Below, one piece after another: positions 37,425 through 47,296 of a stretch of DNA of 64,000 nt. The DNA is taken from NCBI RefSeq assembly GCF_019049675.1, contig NZ_JAFMOW010000068.1, forward strand, positions 434,001-498,000, written 5' to 3'. The DNA comes from Rahnella bonaserana. Lineage in GTDB: Bacteria > Pseudomonadota > Gammaproteobacteria > Enterobacterales > Enterobacteriaceae. Within the stretch, counting starts at the first letter, position 1, and each line of letters begins with the position of its first letter. The notes below the pieces were generated by a model, which saw only the letters and a program-made list of their open reading frames with translations, searched no databases and was not told where the DNA came from. A program made the position numbers and the translations under genes.

Positions 37425-38147
37425 ATGACGCCGACTATCGATCTTTTGCGCTCACATCGCTCCATCCGTGCTTTTACCGACCAACCGGTATCGGATGAGC
37501 AACGCGAAGCTATTATTTCCGCGGCCCAGTCCGCGTCGACTTCCAGCTTTCTGCAATGCTCGTCGATTATCCGCGTTACCGATCCTTCGCTTCGTGAGAC
37601 GTTAGTCCAGTACACTGGCGGCCAGAAATATGTCGCCAGTGCGGCAGAGTTTTGGGTCTTCTGCGCCGATTTCAACCGTAATTTGCAAATTAATCCTGAG
37701 GCAGAACTCGGGCTGGCCGAGCAGTTGCTGCTGGGTTGCGTGGATACCGCACTGATGGCACAAAATGCCATGACGGCGGCAGAATCGCTCGGTCTGGGTG
37801 GCGTATTTATTGGCGGGATCCGTAATCAGGTCGAAGATGTTGTCACGCTGCTGAAATTACCAAAATTTGTCATGCCGCTGTTTGGTTTTTGCATCGGTAC
37901 GCCAGCGCAGGATCATCAGGTGAAGCCACGTATGCCACAGTCTATGCTGGTTCACGAAAACAGTTATCAGCCATTGGATAAAGCGGTACTGGCAGAGTAC
38001 GACGAACAATTAAGCGAGTATTATCTGCAACGGGACAGCAATGCGCGTCGCGATACCTGGAGCGACCTGATTATGCGCACGCTGAAAAAGGAACAGCGTC
38101 CGTTTATGCTGGACGCGTTGCATAAGCAAGGTTGGGCAAAACGCTAA
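37425..38147 (+). CDS. nfsA: Oxygen-insensitive NADPH nitroreductase NfsA
   Basis: The 240-residue protein has exactly the E. coli NfsA length. It is an FMN flavoprotein that reduces nitro compounds and quinones with NADPH. Matching blocks are [30 protein letters not shown] (FMN phosphate site), [53 protein letters not shown] and [21 protein letters not shown]. The ATG at 37425 lies eight bases after CAGGAA and matches the E. coli start. The E. coli gene ybjC, normally between grxA and nfsA, is absent. rimK follows 19 bases later, so they form an operon. Confidence 0.96.
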   Translation: MTPTIDLLRSHRSIRAFTDQPVSDEQREAIISAAQSASTSSFLQCSSIIRVTDPSLRETLVQYTGGQKYVASAAEFWVFCADFNRNLQINPEAELGLAEQLLLGCVDTALMAQNAMTAAESLGLGGVFIGGIRNQVEDVVTLLKLPKFVMPLFGFCIGTPAQDHQVKPRMPQSMLVHENSYQPLDKAVLAEYDEQLSEYYLQRDSNARRDTWSDLIMRTLKKEQRPFMLDALHKQGWAKR

Positions 38148-38166
38148 AACGGCGACGGAGTGTCGG

Positions 38167-39069
38167 ATGAAAATTGCAATTCTTTCCCGTGACGGGTCTT
38201 TGTATTCGTGTAAACGTCTGAAGGAAGCAGCGGGATCCCGCGGGCATGAGATAGACATTATTGACCCGCTTTCCTGCTATATGAATATTAATCCGGCCGC
38301 GCCCAGTGTGCATTATCGCGGACGTCAGCTCGATATTTACCACGCGGTGATCCCGCGTATCGGTTCTGCGATCACTTTTTATGGCACCGCGGTTTTACGC
38401 CAGTTTGAAATGCTGGGCAGTTTTCCGCTTAATGAATCGGTGGCGATTACCCGTGCGCGGGATAAATTGCGCTCTATGCAGATTCTGGCCCGCGAAGGTA
38501 TCGATTTGCCGATTACCGGTTTTGCCAATGCTCCGGATGATACGTCGGATTTGATTGCGCTGGTCGGTGGTGCGCCGCTGGTGGTTAAACTGGTGGAAGG
38601 CACGCAGGGCATCGGCGTGGTGCTGGCGGAAACCCGTCAGGCGGCGGAAAGCGTGATTGACGCATTTCGTGGCCTGAACGCGCATATTCTGGTGCAGGAA
38701 TATATCAGCGAAGCGCAGGGGCGCGATATCCGCTGTCTGGTTGTGGGGAAGAAAGTGGTGGCGGCGATTGAGCGTCAGGCCAAACCGGGTGATTTTCGAT
38801 CTAACCTTCATCGCGGCGGCACGGCGACCCATGTAAAAATTACGTCACAAGAGAAAGAAATTGCAGTAAAAGCTGCACTGACGCTCGGGCTCGACGTCGC
38901 CGGTGTGGATATTCTGCGGGCACACCGGGGTCCGCTGGTGATGGAGGTCAATGCGTCGCCAGGGCTGGAAGGTATCGAAACGACGACCGGGCTGGATATC
39001 GCCGGTATGATGATTGATTACATCGAGCAGCGGGCACGTCCCGGATTTCGTCTGAAATCCGGCGGCTAA
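38167..39069 (+). CDS. rimK: Ribosomal S6 modification enzyme RimK
   Basis: The 300-residue ATP-grasp ligase matches E. coli RimK in length and sequence. It adds glutamate residues to the C-terminus of ribosomal protein S6 and can make poly-glutamate. Diagnostic stretches are [58 protein letters not shown], the ATP-grasp loop [18 protein letters not shown] and the metal site [14 protein letters not shown]. It lies directly behind nfsA and before ybjN, as in E. coli. Confidence 0.97.
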   Translation: MKIAILSRDGSLYSCKRLKEAAGSRGHEIDIIDPLSCYMNINPAAPSVHYRGRQLDIYHAVIPRIGSAITFYGTAVLRQFEMLGSFPLNESVAITRARDKLRSMQILAREGIDLPITGFANAPDDTSDLIALVGGAPLVVKLVEGTQGIGVVLAETRQAAESVIDAFRGLNAHILVQEYISEAQGRDIRCLVVGKKVVAAIERQAKPGDFRSNLHRGGTATHVKITSQEKEIAVKAALTLGLDVAGVDILRAHRGPLVMEVNASPGLEGIETTTGLDIAGMMIDYIEQRARPGFRLKSGG

Positions 39070-39147
39070 TTCTTATTTAGCCGCGCTAATGTCCATCAAT
39101 CCGGTATTGATTGTAGCGCTTACCGGCATTATTCCGTAAGCTATGAC

Positions 39148-39187
39148 CCCTTCGTAATGCCGATAGCGTTACGAAGGGTTTGTTTTT
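39148..39187 (+). terminator. Terminator after rimK
   Basis: CCCTTCGTAA (39148-39157) pairs with TTACGAAGGG (39169-39178), a perfect ten-base stem followed by TTTGTTTTTT. It lies 79 bases after the rimK stop and 30 bases before ybjN. Confidence 0.9.
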
Positions 39188-39216
39188 TCCGTTGTGTTGA
39201 ACTCGTGAGGCATTCT

Positions 39217-39699
39217 ATGGATTCGCTCATCGTCCCTGATTTAGCGCAGCTCCGGCGCTGGCTGGATCAGCTGGGCATCTCTTTTTTCGAGTGTGATTCC
39301 TGTCAGGCTCTCCATCTGCCGCATATGCAGAATTTTGATGGCATTTTTGATGCCAAACTCGATATCGTAGACAACGTTATTTTGTTCTCTGCGCTGGCCG
39401 AAGTAAAACCGACGGCGCTCATCCCGCTGGTCGCTGACCTGAGCTCAATTAATGCCAGCTCGCTGACCATCAAAGCGTTTGTCGATATTCAGGATGATAA
39501 TCTGCCGAAACTGATTGTCTGCCAGTCGCTGACTATTGCGGTCGGCGTGACCGAAGAGCAGTTTGCTTTCTTCCTGCAACAGGCAGAAGAGCAGATGTCG
39601 ATGATTATTCTCGAAGCGCACGCCAATGACCTGCTGTTCCTGGGTGATGAAGAAGAAGGTACGCCGGTCACTTCCGTGAATTTACCTTTGCTGCACTGA
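39217..39699 (+). CDS. ybjN: YbjN family protein
   Basis: The 160-residue protein follows E. coli YbjN (158) from MDSLIVPDLAQLRRWLDQLGISFFECDSCQALHLPHMQNFDGIFDAKLDI to the acidic C-terminus. The fold is similar to type III secretion chaperones. In E. coli, changes in its level affect motility, biofilm and stress responses, though its molecular role is unsettled. The ATG at 39217 has GAGG upstream and matches the E. coli start. Confidence 0.93.
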   Translation: MDSLIVPDLAQLRRWLDQLGISFFECDSCQALHLPHMQNFDGIFDAKLDIVDNVILFSALAEVKPTALIPLVADLSSINASSLTIKAFVDIQDDNLPKLIVCQSLTIAVGVTEEQFAFFLQQAEEQMSMIILEAHANDLLFLGDEEEGTPVTSVNLPLLH

Positions 39700-40159
39700 T
39701 TTTTGTGTCATCTGCCATTTCCCTGATGGCGGTTATTTCTGTAACGACATTTTCCCCTGTGAAGATCCTTTTCTGCGAGCCGTGTTTATTGCGGCTCCGC
39801 TGCCTTTATTCGCTTTCGCCATAAGTTATGCTGGCAGGGTGCCATTGTTGCCAGATATTTCACTTTGTTAAAAGGCAAAATGCCAGACGGTATAGACTAA
39901 ATCTGCATAATTAATCGATAAACGCCGGTTTTGCTTCAGGAGGCTGGTGCGCGGGTGTTGCAGGCGCTATGCTTCTGACTCTGCATCACGCGTGATTACG
40001 TCGTAAAACCAAACGGTTAATTCGCAGGCAGCGTATGCGTCAACGTTGAATGCCTATGCACATTCGTGGACGGCAGTTGGCTTTAGTGTGAAAGGTTTTG
40101 TATCCGTTCCAGTGATACAAATTCAATTTTATATTCCCCTGTCTTGGAGGTAGTAACGG
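39700..40159 (+). promoter_or_regulatory. Gene-free stretch before the putrescine importer operon
   Basis: This 460-base gap between ybjN and potF contains no plausible gene on either strand. The right part must hold the potFGHI promoter, and a GGAGG ribosome site lies at 40146-40150. A short GCCAT/ATGGC dyad at 39713-39729 could be a weak ybjN terminator. The long length suggests a sizeable leader, but no known riboswitch is evident. Confidence 0.55.
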
Positions 40160-41269
40160 ATGTTCACCCTGCGTAAAAAGTGGTTATCGGGTGTTGTCGC
40201 CGGCCTGGTTATGGCTGCGTCCGTCACAGCGTCTGCGGAAGAAAAAACGCTGCACATCTATAACTGGTCCGATTATATCGCGCCAAATACCGTGCCTGAT
40301 TTCCAGAAGGAAACCGGCATTAAAGTGGTTTACGACGTGTTTGATTCCAACGAAGTGCTGGAAGGCAAACTCATGGCAGGCAGCACCGGTTTCGATCTGG
40401 TGGTGCCATCGGCCAGTTTCCTTGAGCGTCAGCTGGCGGCAGGCGTCTTCCAGCCACTCGACAAGAGCAAACTGCCTAATTACAAAAATATGGATCCTGA
40501 TCTGCTGAAGATGGTGGCGCAGCACGATCCGGGCAACAAATACGCAATTCCTTATCTTTGGGCGACCACCGGAATCGGCTATAACGTCGATAAAGTGAAA
40601 GCGGTTCTGGGGAAAGATGCGCCGGTCGACAGCTGGGATTTAGTCCTCAAACCTGAAAACTTAGAGAAACTGAAAAGCTGCGGTGTTTCCTTCCTTGATG
40701 CACCGGCGGAAATTTACGCCACAGTGCTCAACTACCTGCATCTGGATCCGAACAGTACCAAAGCGTCCGATTACACCGGTGCGGCCAACGATCTGCTGCT
40801 GAAACTGCGTCCTAACATTCGTTATTTCCACTCTTCCCAGTACATCAACGATCTGGCGAATGGCGATATCTGCGTAGCTATCGGCTGGGCAGGGGATGTG
40901 ATGCAGGCGTCTAACCGCGCGAAAGAAGCGAAAAATGGCGTAAACGTGGCGTACAGCATTCCGAAAGAAGGGGCACTGGCCTTCTTCGACGTATTTGCTA
41001 TTCCTGCGGATGCCAAAAATCTCGATGAAGCCTATCAGTTCCTGAACTACCTGATGGAACCAAAAGTTATCGCGCAAATCAGTAACACCGTTTACTACGC
41101 CAGCGGCAACAAAGCTGCGACGCCACTGGTGAACGAAGACGTGCGTAACAACCCGGGCATTTATCCACCGGCAGACGTTCAGGCGAAGCTTTTCACCCTG
41201 AAAGTTCAGGATCCGAAGATCGACCGTGTGATCACAAGATCATGGACCAAGGTTAAAACCGGCAAATAA
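40160..41269 (+). CDS. potF: Putrescine-binding protein PotF
   Basis: The 369-residue protein has a signal peptide (residues 1-26, ending SVTASA) followed by EEKTLHIYNWSDYIAPNTVPDFQKETGIKVVYDVFDSNEVLEGKLM, the signature of PotD/PotF polyamine-binding proteins. It is one residue shorter than E. coli PotF. It captures putrescine in the periplasm for PotGHI. Residues expected to cap the ligand (Trp and Asp in NWSDY, and in the WAGDVMQASNRA segment) are present. It is the first gene of the operon; an ERIC repeat separates it from potG. Confidence 0.96.
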   Translation: MFTLRKKWLSGVVAGLVMAASVTASAEEKTLHIYNWSDYIAPNTVPDFQKETGIKVVYDVFDSNEVLEGKLMAGSTGFDLVVPSASFLERQLAAGVFQPLDKSKLPNYKNMDPDLLKMVAQHDPGNKYAIPYLWATTGIGYNVDKVKAVLGKDAPVDSWDLVLKPENLEKLKSCGVSFLDAPAEIYATVLNYLHLDPNSTKASDYTGAANDLLLKLRPNIRYFHSSQYINDLANGDICVAIGWAGDVMQASNRAKEAKNGVNVAYSIPKEGALAFFDVFAIPADAKNLDEAYQFLNYLMEPKVIAQISNTVYYASGNKAATPLVNEDVRNNPGIYPPADVQAKLFTLKVQDPKIDRVITRSWTKVKTGK

Positions 41270-41272
41270 ACC

Positions 41273-41392
41273 CGTCATACTTCAAGCTACAGATGCGTTG
41301 GCTGCGTTCGCTCACCCGAATCACTTACTTGTGTAAGCTCATCGGGATTCGCTCACTTGCCGCCTTCCTGTAACTCGAATTATTTAGGGTTC
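41273..41392. repeat. ERIC repeat between potF and potG
   Basis: A well-conserved ERIC palindrome of about 120 bases with core GAATCACTTACTTGTGTAAGCTCATCGGGATTCGCTCAC, from GTCATACTTCAAG to ACTCGAATTATTTAGGG. It begins a few bases after the potF stop and lies inside the pot operon. Confidence 0.93.
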
Positions 41393-41536
41393 AATCGTAA
41401 GCGGCTCCGCAGAATCATGGCGGGGCCGCTGACGTTTTGCTTCCGGCTGTATTTTGGGCATACACATCAGGCACTTTTCCCCCTGACTGTTATGCTTATT
41501 TGAATTGCTTCATTTTGATACCGGAGATTTCTCTGA

Positions 41537-42670
41537 GTGAACGACGCTATCCCCCGCCCGCAGCCTAAGTCCCAGAAGGGTTTCACGCCTTTGCTGGAAA
41601 TCCGTAATCTGACCAAATCTTTTGATGGCCAGGCCGCCGTTGATGACGTGAGCCTGACCATTTATAAAGGCGAGATTTTCGCACTGCTCGGCGCGTCCGG
41701 CTGTGGGAAATCGACCCTGTTGCGTATGCTGGCCGGTTTCGAGCAGCCTACGCAGGGCCAAATCGTCCTGGATGGCGTAGATCTTTCGCAGGTGCCGCCG
41801 TATCAGCGTCCGATCAACATGATGTTTCAGTCTTACGCCTTGTTCCCGCACATGACGGTCGAGCAAAATATCGCGTTCGGCCTCAAGCAGGACAAACTGC
41901 CGTCGGCAGAAATCAAAAGCCGCGTAGCAGAAATGCTGACGCTGGTTCACATGCAGGAATTCGCTAAACGTAAGCCGCATCAGCTTTCCGGCGGACAGCG
42001 TCAGCGTGTGGCGTTAGCCCGCAGTCTGGCAAAACGGCCAAAATTATTGCTGCTCGACGAACCGATGGGCGCGCTGGATAAAAAGCTGCGTGACCGCATG
42101 CAACTGGAAGTGGTGGATATTCTTGAGCGCGTTGGCGCGACCTGCGTCATGGTTACGCACGATCAGGAAGAAGCGATGACCATGGCCGGGCGTATTGCCA
42201 TCATGAACCGCGGTAAGTTCGTGCAAATTGGCGAGCCGGAAGAAATTTACGAGCATCCGACCAGCCGCTTCAGCGCCGAATTTATCGGCTCTGTAAATGT
42301 TTTCGAGGGCGTGCTGAAAGAGCGTCTGGATGATGCGCTGGTACTGACGTCGCCGGGGCTTAAACACCCGCTGAAAGTGGATCCGGATGTCTCCGTGGTC
42401 GACGGTGTGCCGGTGTTTGTCGCACTACGTCCGGAAAAAATCATGTTGTGCGAGGAGGTGCCGGAAGACGGTTGCAACTTTGCGGTCGGTGAAGTGGTAA
42501 ACATCGCTTATCTCGGCGACCTGTCGATTTACCACGTCCGGCTGCACAGCGGGCAGATGATCACCGCGCAATTGCAGAACGGTCATCGTTTCCGCAAAGG
42601 CATGCCAACCTGGGGCGACGAAGTGCGCCTGTGCTGGGAAGCCGACAGCTGTGTCGTGCTGACTGTTTAA
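41537..42670 (+). CDS. potG: Putrescine importer ATPase PotG (GTG start)
   Basis: The 377-residue ABC ATPase matches E. coli PotG throughout. Walker A is GASGCGKSTLLR (about residue 52), the signature LSGGQRQRVALARSL (about 152), Walker B LLLLDEPMGALD and the switch His in VTHDQEEAMTM. A C-terminal TOBE-type domain follows from about residue 260. The GTG codon at 41537 is chosen because it yields the conserved MNDAIPRPQPKSQ start as in E. coli; CGGAG lies some bases upstream. It is followed after 11 bases by potH. Confidence 0.95.
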   Translation: MNDAIPRPQPKSQKGFTPLLEIRNLTKSFDGQAAVDDVSLTIYKGEIFALLGASGCGKSTLLRMLAGFEQPTQGQIVLDGVDLSQVPPYQRPINMMFQSYALFPHMTVEQNIAFGLKQDKLPSAEIKSRVAEMLTLVHMQEFAKRKPHQLSGGQRQRVALARSLAKRPKLLLLDEPMGALDKKLRDRMQLEVVDILERVGATCVMVTHDQEEAMTMAGRIAIMNRGKFVQIGEPEEIYEHPTSRFSAEFIGSVNVFEGVLKERLDDALVLTSPGLKHPLKVDPDVSVVDGVPVFVALRPEKIMLCEEVPEDGCNFAVGEVVNIAYLGDLSIYHVRLHSGQMITAQLQNGHRFRKGMPTWGDEVRLCWEADSCVVLTV

Positions 42671-42681
42671 GGGGGATGAAA

Positions 42682-43635
42682 ATGTCTGTAATCTCCGAAG
42701 CGCCGGCCAGTAAACCTCCGGGCGGATTTAAAGCGTTCACCGGTCGTCTGCAACAACGCCATGGCCGCAAACTGGTTATCTTGCTGCCGCTGGTCTGGTT
42801 CCTGCTGCTGTTTTTGCTGCCATTCCTGATTGTTTTCAAAATCAGTTTTGCAGAAATGGCGCGGGCTATTCCTCCCTACACCGATCTGGTCACCTGGTCA
42901 GACGGCATGCTGGATATCGCGCTTAACATCGCCAACTACATCGGTCTGACGCAGGACCCGCTGTACATCGATGCCTATCTGCAATCCCTGCAAGTGGCGG
43001 CGATTTCCACGTTGTTTTGTCTGCTGATCGGTTATCCGCTGGCGTGGGCGGTGGCGCACAGCCGTACCTCGACGCGTAATATTCTGTTGTTGCTGGTGAT
43101 CCTCCCGTCGTGGACATCGTTCCTGATCCGCGTCTATGCCTGGATTGGGATCCTCAAAGATAACGGCGTGCTGAATAACGTGCTGCTCTGGTTGCATGTT
43201 ATCGATCAGCCGCTGGTGATTCTGCACACTAATCTGGCGGTCTATATCGGCATTGTGTATTCGTATCTGCCGTTTATGGTGTTGCCGATTTATACCGCGC
43301 TGACCCGCATGGATTACTCGCTGGTGGAAGCGGCGCAGGATCTGGGTGCTCGTCCGATGAAAACTTTCTTCAAAGTGATTATGCCGCTGACCAAAGGCGG
43401 GATTATTGCCGGTTCCATGCTGGTCTTCATTCCGGCGGTAGGGGAGTACGTGATCCCGGAACTGCTCGGCGGCCCGGACAGCAATATGATTGGTCGTGTT
43501 CTGTGGCAGGAATTTTTCAATAACCGCGACTGGCCGGTGGCTTCAGCCGTGGCAGTGGTCATGCTGTTACTGCTGATCATGCCCATCCTGTGGTTCCAGA
43601 AATACCAAAACAAAGAGCTGGGAGACAAAGAATGA
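42682..43635 (+). CDS. potH: Putrescine importer permease PotH
   Basis: The 317-residue inner-membrane protein matches E. coli PotH (317). It has six core membrane helices and the binding-protein-dependent permease motif EAAQDLGARPMKTFFKVIMPLTKGG (about residues 214-238) that contacts PotG. The N-terminal KPPGGFKAF segment is also conserved. The ATG at 42682 is preferred over the one at 42676 because GGGGGA lies six bases before it and the length then equals E. coli. Its stop overlaps potI by four bases. Confidence 0.95.
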   Translation: MSVISEAPASKPPGGFKAFTGRLQQRHGRKLVILLPLVWFLLLFLLPFLIVFKISFAEMARAIPPYTDLVTWSDGMLDIALNIANYIGLTQDPLYIDAYLQSLQVAAISTLFCLLIGYPLAWAVAHSRTSTRNILLLLVILPSWTSFLIRVYAWIGILKDNGVLNNVLLWLHVIDQPLVILHTNLAVYIGIVYSYLPFMVLPIYTALTRMDYSLVEAAQDLGARPMKTFFKVIMPLTKGGIIAGSMLVFIPAVGEYVIPELLGGPDSNMIGRVLWQEFFNNRDWPVASAVAVVMLLLLIMPILWFQKYQNKELGDKE

Positions 43636-44477
43636 ATCAGTTACCGGTTGTCCGTTCGCCGTGGCGAATTCTTATTCTGGTGCTCGGCTTTACGTTTTTG
43701 TATGCCCCGATGCTGATGCTGGTTATTTACTCGTTTAACAGCTCCAAGCTGGTAACGGTCTGGGCGGGTTGGTCTACCCGCTGGTATACTCAGCTTTTTC
43801 ACGATTCCGCGATGATAAGTGCGGTCGGGACCAGTCTGACCATTGCCACCGCGGCTGCCACCATGGCGGTGATTGTCGGCACACTGGCAGCGGTAGTGAT
43901 GGTGCGTTTTCAGCGGTTTCGTGGTTCAACCGGTTTTGCCTTTATGCTGACCGCGCCGCTGGTCATGCCCGATGTCATTACCGGTCTGGCATTACTGCTG
44001 CTGTTTGTGGCGATGGGGCATGCTTTTGGCTGGCCTGCGGAGCGCGGCATGTTCACCATCTGGCTGGCGCACGTGACGTTTTGTAGCGCGTACGTTGCCG
44101 TGGTGGTCTCTGCGCGTTTACGTGAACTGGACCGGTCGATTGAAGAAGCGGCAATGGATTTGGGTGCAGCGCCGCTGAAAGTGTTCTTTATTATCACGCT
44201 GCCGATGATTTTACCGGCGCTGATTTCCGGCTGGCTGCTGGCGTTTACGTTGTCGCTCGACGATCTGGTTATTGCCAGTTTTGTCGCCGGACCGGGTTCG
44301 ACCACGTTACCGATGCTGGTCTTTGCCAGCGTACGTATGGGCGTCAACCCTGAAATAAACGCGCTGGCGACGTTGATCCTGCTGGTGGTTGGCATCATCG
44401 GCATGATTGCCTGGTGGTTTATGGCGCGTGCCGAGAAACAACGGCGTAAAGAAATACAGCGCGCTCAACGAGCTTAA
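43632..44477 (+). CDS. potI: Putrescine importer permease PotI
   Basis: The 281-residue permease has the E. coli PotI length and pairs with PotH to form the membrane channel. The coupling motif EEAAMDLGAAPLKVFFIITLPMILPAL (about residues 166-192) is present, as is the conserved SLDDLVIASFVAGPGSTTLPM segment. The start overlaps the potH stop (ATGA at 43632-43635), implying coupled translation. It is the last pot gene. Confidence 0.95.
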   Translation: MNQLPVVRSPWRILILVLGFTFLYAPMLMLVIYSFNSSKLVTVWAGWSTRWYTQLFHDSAMISAVGTSLTIATAAATMAVIVGTLAAVVMVRFQRFRGSTGFAFMLTAPLVMPDVITGLALLLLFVAMGHAFGWPAERGMFTIWLAHVTFCSAYVAVVVSARLRELDRSIEEAAMDLGAAPLKVFFIITLPMILPALISGWLLAFTLSLDDLVIASFVAGPGSTTLPMLVFASVRMGVNPEINALATLILLVVGIIGMIAWWFMARAEKQRRKEIQRAQRA

Positions 44478-44491
44478 ATTTTAAGATAATT

Positions 44492-44518
44492 TTCAGGGCG
44501 GATGTATTCCGCCCTGAA
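44492..44518 (+). terminator. Hairpin after potI
   Basis: TTCAGGGCGGA (44492-44502) pairs perfectly with TCCGCCCTGAA (44508-44518), an 11-base stem with a five-base loop, 14 bases after the potI stop. No T-run follows and ybjO begins six bases later, so termination may be partial. Confidence 0.6.
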
Positions 44519-44523
44519 CGTAA

Positions 44524-45030
44524 ATGGAGAGCCCAAACGGATTTATGAAACTGGCATTTATCCCTGTTCCCGTGATGATAGGTGCGTCGGCAATTGTCGC
44601 GACGCGCTTACTCGAATTCATATTACTGTTCGACGCGATGGGCTTTTCAGGGCTGATGAGTTTTATCGAAGTCAGTGCAGAGTCCTGGCTGAACTGTTTC
44701 ATCATGCTGGCCAGCTTGCTGATTATTCTGGTCGAATGTCGTGCTGCCTATGCCATGATGCGCGGCCGCCGCTGGGGGCGCCGGGCGTTTATCGGTTGTC
44801 AGGTGATTGTGGTCGGTTACATGCTGCTGGCGTCATTTGACTGGTTCGGACCACGCATCTTTCGCTTTAACGTCGAAACCCAGGGCGAATTTCTCTACGC
44901 GCTGCTGATGCAAAAAATCCCCGATATCGTGGTGCTTTTCCTGTTGTATGCGCCTGCCAGCAGCCGCAGATATTTCTCGCGTAAAAAGGCGAACGAGAAA
45001 AGCAGCTCGTCACAAATAGCCAAAGCGTAA
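44524..45030 (+). CDS. ybjO: Inner-membrane protein YbjO
   Basis: The 168-residue protein has four membrane segments and sits between potI and rlmC, where E. coli has ybjO (162 residues). Sequence similarity to what I remember of YbjO is moderate, so the name rests mainly on position, length and topology. Typical stretches are IVATRLLEFILLFDAMGF and FLYALLMQKIPDIVVLFLLYAPASSRRYF. The function is unknown. An alternative start is the ATG at 44545, which has GGAGAG about 12 bases upstream. Confidence 0.72.
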   Translation: MESPNGFMKLAFIPVPVMIGASAIVATRLLEFILLFDAMGFSGLMSFIEVSAESWLNCFIMLASLLIILVECRAAYAMMRGRRWGRRAFIGCQVIVVGYMLLASFDWFGPRIFRFNVETQGEFLYALLMQKIPDIVVLFLLYAPASSRRYFSRKKANEKSSSSQIAKA

Positions 45031-45046
45031 GTGAGCCTTTCCCGTC

Positions 45047-45077
45047 GCGCAGTGGTAAACTGCGCGCCAGTTTTTTT
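45047..45077 (+). terminator. Terminator after ybjO
   Basis: GCGCAGT (45047-45053) pairs with ACTGCGC (45059-45065) and is followed, after GCCAG, by seven T residues. It lies 16 bases after the ybjO stop and close to the rlmC start. Confidence 0.75.
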
Positions 45078-45101
45078 CGCATAATCTGACCGGACTTTTT
45101 C

Positions 45102-46232
45102 ATGCATTGCGCACTTTACACCGCAGGAACCTGCCGTTCCTGCCAGTGGCTCGACAAACCTTATTCACAACAGTTAACCGACAAGCAGCAGGATCTCAGT
45201 GATTTGCTGTCAGATTTGCCGGTGGGTGAATGGTGTGAACCGGTCACCGGCGCGGAAAGTGCCTTTCGTAATAAAGCCAAAATGGTGGTCAGCGGCAGCG
45301 TTGAACGTCCTTTACTGGGGATGTTGCACCGCGACGGTACGCCGGTCGATCTGTGCGAATGTCCGCTGTATCCGGCCAGTTTTCCCGCGGTATTTTCTGT
45401 CCTCAAAACCTTTATTGCACGCGCCGGACTTACGCCTTATAACGTCGCGCGTAAACGTGGTGAGCTCAAATTCCTGTTACTGACCGAAAGCCAGAAAGAC
45501 GGCGGCATGATGCTGCGTTTCGTATTGCGTTCGGAAACCAAACTGGCGCAACTGCACGCCGCGCTGCCGTGGCTGCAACAACAGTTGCCGCAGCTCAGGG
45601 TGATTTCCGCCAACATCCAGCCGGTACATATGGCGATCCTCGAAGGCGATACCGAAATTCCGCTGACGGACGTACAGCGTCTGGAAGAGGAGTTTAACCA
45701 TGTGCCGCTGTTTATCCGTCCGCAGAGTTTCTTCCAGACCAACCCGGTGGTGGCTGAAAAACTCTATGCCACGGCGCGTGACTGGGTGAGGGCGCGGGGT
45801 GATATTCAAAGCATGTGGGATTTGTTCTGCGGCGTGGGCGGTTTTGGTCTGCACTGCGCAACGCCGCAGATGAAACTGACCGGTATCGAAATCAGCGCCG
45901 AAGCTATTTCCTGTGCAAAAGAATCAGCGGCACGTCTTGGCCTGCAAAATGTTGAATTTCAGGCGCTGGATTCTACCGGTTTTGCGACCGGCAAAGGCGA
46001 GGTGCCGGATCTGGTGCTGGTGAATCCGCCACGTCGCGGCATCGGCAAAGCGTTGTGTGAGTACCTGAGCCACATGGCGCCCGACACTATTCTCTATTCC
46101 AGCTGTAACGCAAAAACCATGGCACAGGATCTGGCGTTACTGCCGGATTATCACATTCTGCGCGTCCAGCTTTTCGATATGTTCCCGCATACCGCGCATT
46201 ACGAAGTAATGGCGCTGCTGACCCGTCGTTAA
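45102..46232 (+). CDS. rlmC: 23S rRNA (uracil-747 C5) methyltransferase RlmC
   Basis: The 376-residue protein aligns with E. coli RlmC (RumB, 375). It methylates C5 of U747 in 23S rRNA using SAM. The N-terminal iron-sulfur cluster cysteines are visible in [16 protein letters not shown] and in [10 protein letters not shown]. The SAM site is [14 protein letters not shown] (about residue 240), with the NPPRRG motif at about 305 and the catalytic cysteine in YSSCNAKTM. It follows ybjO as in E. coli; its 3' end faces fliR, five bases away. Confidence 0.97.
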   Translation: MHCALYTAGTCRSCQWLDKPYSQQLTDKQQDLSDLLSDLPVGEWCEPVTGAESAFRNKAKMVVSGSVERPLLGMLHRDGTPVDLCECPLYPASFPAVFSVLKTFIARAGLTPYNVARKRGELKFLLLTESQKDGGMMLRFVLRSETKLAQLHAALPWLQQQLPQLRVISANIQPVHMAILEGDTEIPLTDVQRLEEEFNHVPLFIRPQSFFQTNPVVAEKLYATARDWVRARGDIQSMWDLFCGVGGFGLHCATPQMKLTGIEISAEAISCAKESAARLGLQNVEFQALDSTGFATGKGEVPDLVLVNPPRRGIGKALCEYLSHMAPDTILYSSCNAKTMAQDLALLPDYHILRVQLFDMFPHTAHYEVMALLTRR

Positions 46233-46237
46233 GATGC

Positions 46238-47023
46238 TTAATCCATCGCCAGCTGATTCATAATCAGCACGATCTTATCCAGGATCTCACTGAACAGATG
46301 CTCGCTGAACGGGGCGAGCATCGGCATCATCAGCCCGATAGCCAGAATACCGATACTGAGGGTCAGCGGGAAACCGATAACGAAAACGGAAAGCTGTGGC
46401 GTGACGCGGTTTAACAGGCCGAGCGCCATGTTCAGTGTCAGCAATAATGTCACGATCGGTAATGCCAGCATCATGCCGCCGCTGAACACGATACTGCCGG
46501 CTTTGGCGACAGCCATAAACCCTTCTGCATTGACCGGATTATGGCTGATGGGCAGGGTATGGAAGCTGTCGGCCAGCAGCGAAATCAGCCACAGATGCGC
46601 GTTAAACGTCAGGAACAACAGCACCGCCAGCAGGTTTAAAAACTGCGCCAGCAGCGGGGTGTTCAGGCGGTTGCTCGGGTCATAAAACGTGGCAAAAGAA
46701 ATCCCCATCTGCAAACCCATAATCTCACCCGCCATACGAATAGCCGCAAACGCCAGCTGCATGGTGATGCCTAACGCCGTGCCAATCATGATTTGCTGCA
46801 TCGCCAGCCACAGCGCAGGCGTGGAAAATATCGGCGTGTCCACCGGTGGCAGAGAGGGGGCAATCAGGAAGGTAATCATCATCCCCAGACCGAGTTTTAC
46901 CCGGTTTGGGACTGACTTTTCACTGGTGATCGGCGCAGTGCTGATCAGCGCCAGAATTCGCAGCAGAGGCCAGAAATACATGCTCAGCCATCCGGCGAGC
47001 TGGGTGCTGTCGAAGGAAACCAT
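46238..47023 (-). CDS. fliR: Flagellar export protein FliR
   Basis: The 261-residue polytopic protein has the same length as E. coli FliR. With FliP and FliQ it forms the export gate of the flagellar type III secretion system in the inner membrane. Recognisable regions are [61 protein letters not shown] and [23 protein letters not shown]. It is the last gene of the fliLMNOPQR operon and ends five bases from rlmC on the other strand. Confidence 0.96.
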   Translation of the reverse strand: MVSFDSTQLAGWLSMYFWPLLRILALISTAPITSEKSVPNRVKLGLGMMITFLIAPSLPPVDTPIFSTPALWLAMQQIMIGTALGITMQLAFAAIRMAGEIMGLQMGISFATFYDPSNRLNTPLLAQFLNLLAVLLFLTFNAHLWLISLLADSFHTLPISHNPVNAEGFMAVAKAGSIVFSGGMMLALPIVTLLLTLNMALGLLNRVTPQLSVFVIGFPLTLSIGILAIGLMMPMLAPFSEHLFSEILDKIVLIMNQLAMD

Positions 47024-47026
47024 AGA

Positions 47027-47296
47027 TTACCCGATGATATACGGCAGGTTGGAAAACAACGTGCGCATGTAATCGAGCAGCAGATTCAGCATCCACGGAC
47101 CGGCGATAACAATAGTCGCCACCACGGCCAGAATTTTAGGGATGAAAGACAGCGTTTGTTCGTTGATCTGCGTCGCTGCCTGCAACAGGCTGACAATAAG
47201 TCCGGTCACCAGCGCCGCCAGCAACAAAGGCGCAGCAACGGCTAATGCCACTTTCATCGCCTCATTGCCTAATGCCATTACCGATTCAGGAGTCAT
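47027..47296 (-). CDS. fliQ: Flagellar export protein FliQ
   Basis: The 89-residue protein has two membrane helices and equals E. coli FliQ in length. The blocks TPESVMALGNEAMKVALAVAAPLLLAALVTGLIVSLLQAATQINEQTLSFIPKI and LLDYMRTLFSNLPYIIG are characteristic. It surrounds the FliP/FliR core of the export gate. It is three bases from fliR, but unlike E. coli it is separated from fliP by a 163-base palindromic repeat. Confidence 0.96.
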   Translation of the reverse strand: MTPESVMALGNEAMKVALAVAAPLLLAALVTGLIVSLLQAATQINEQTLSFIPKILAVVATIVIAGPWMLNLLLDYMRTLFSNLPYIIG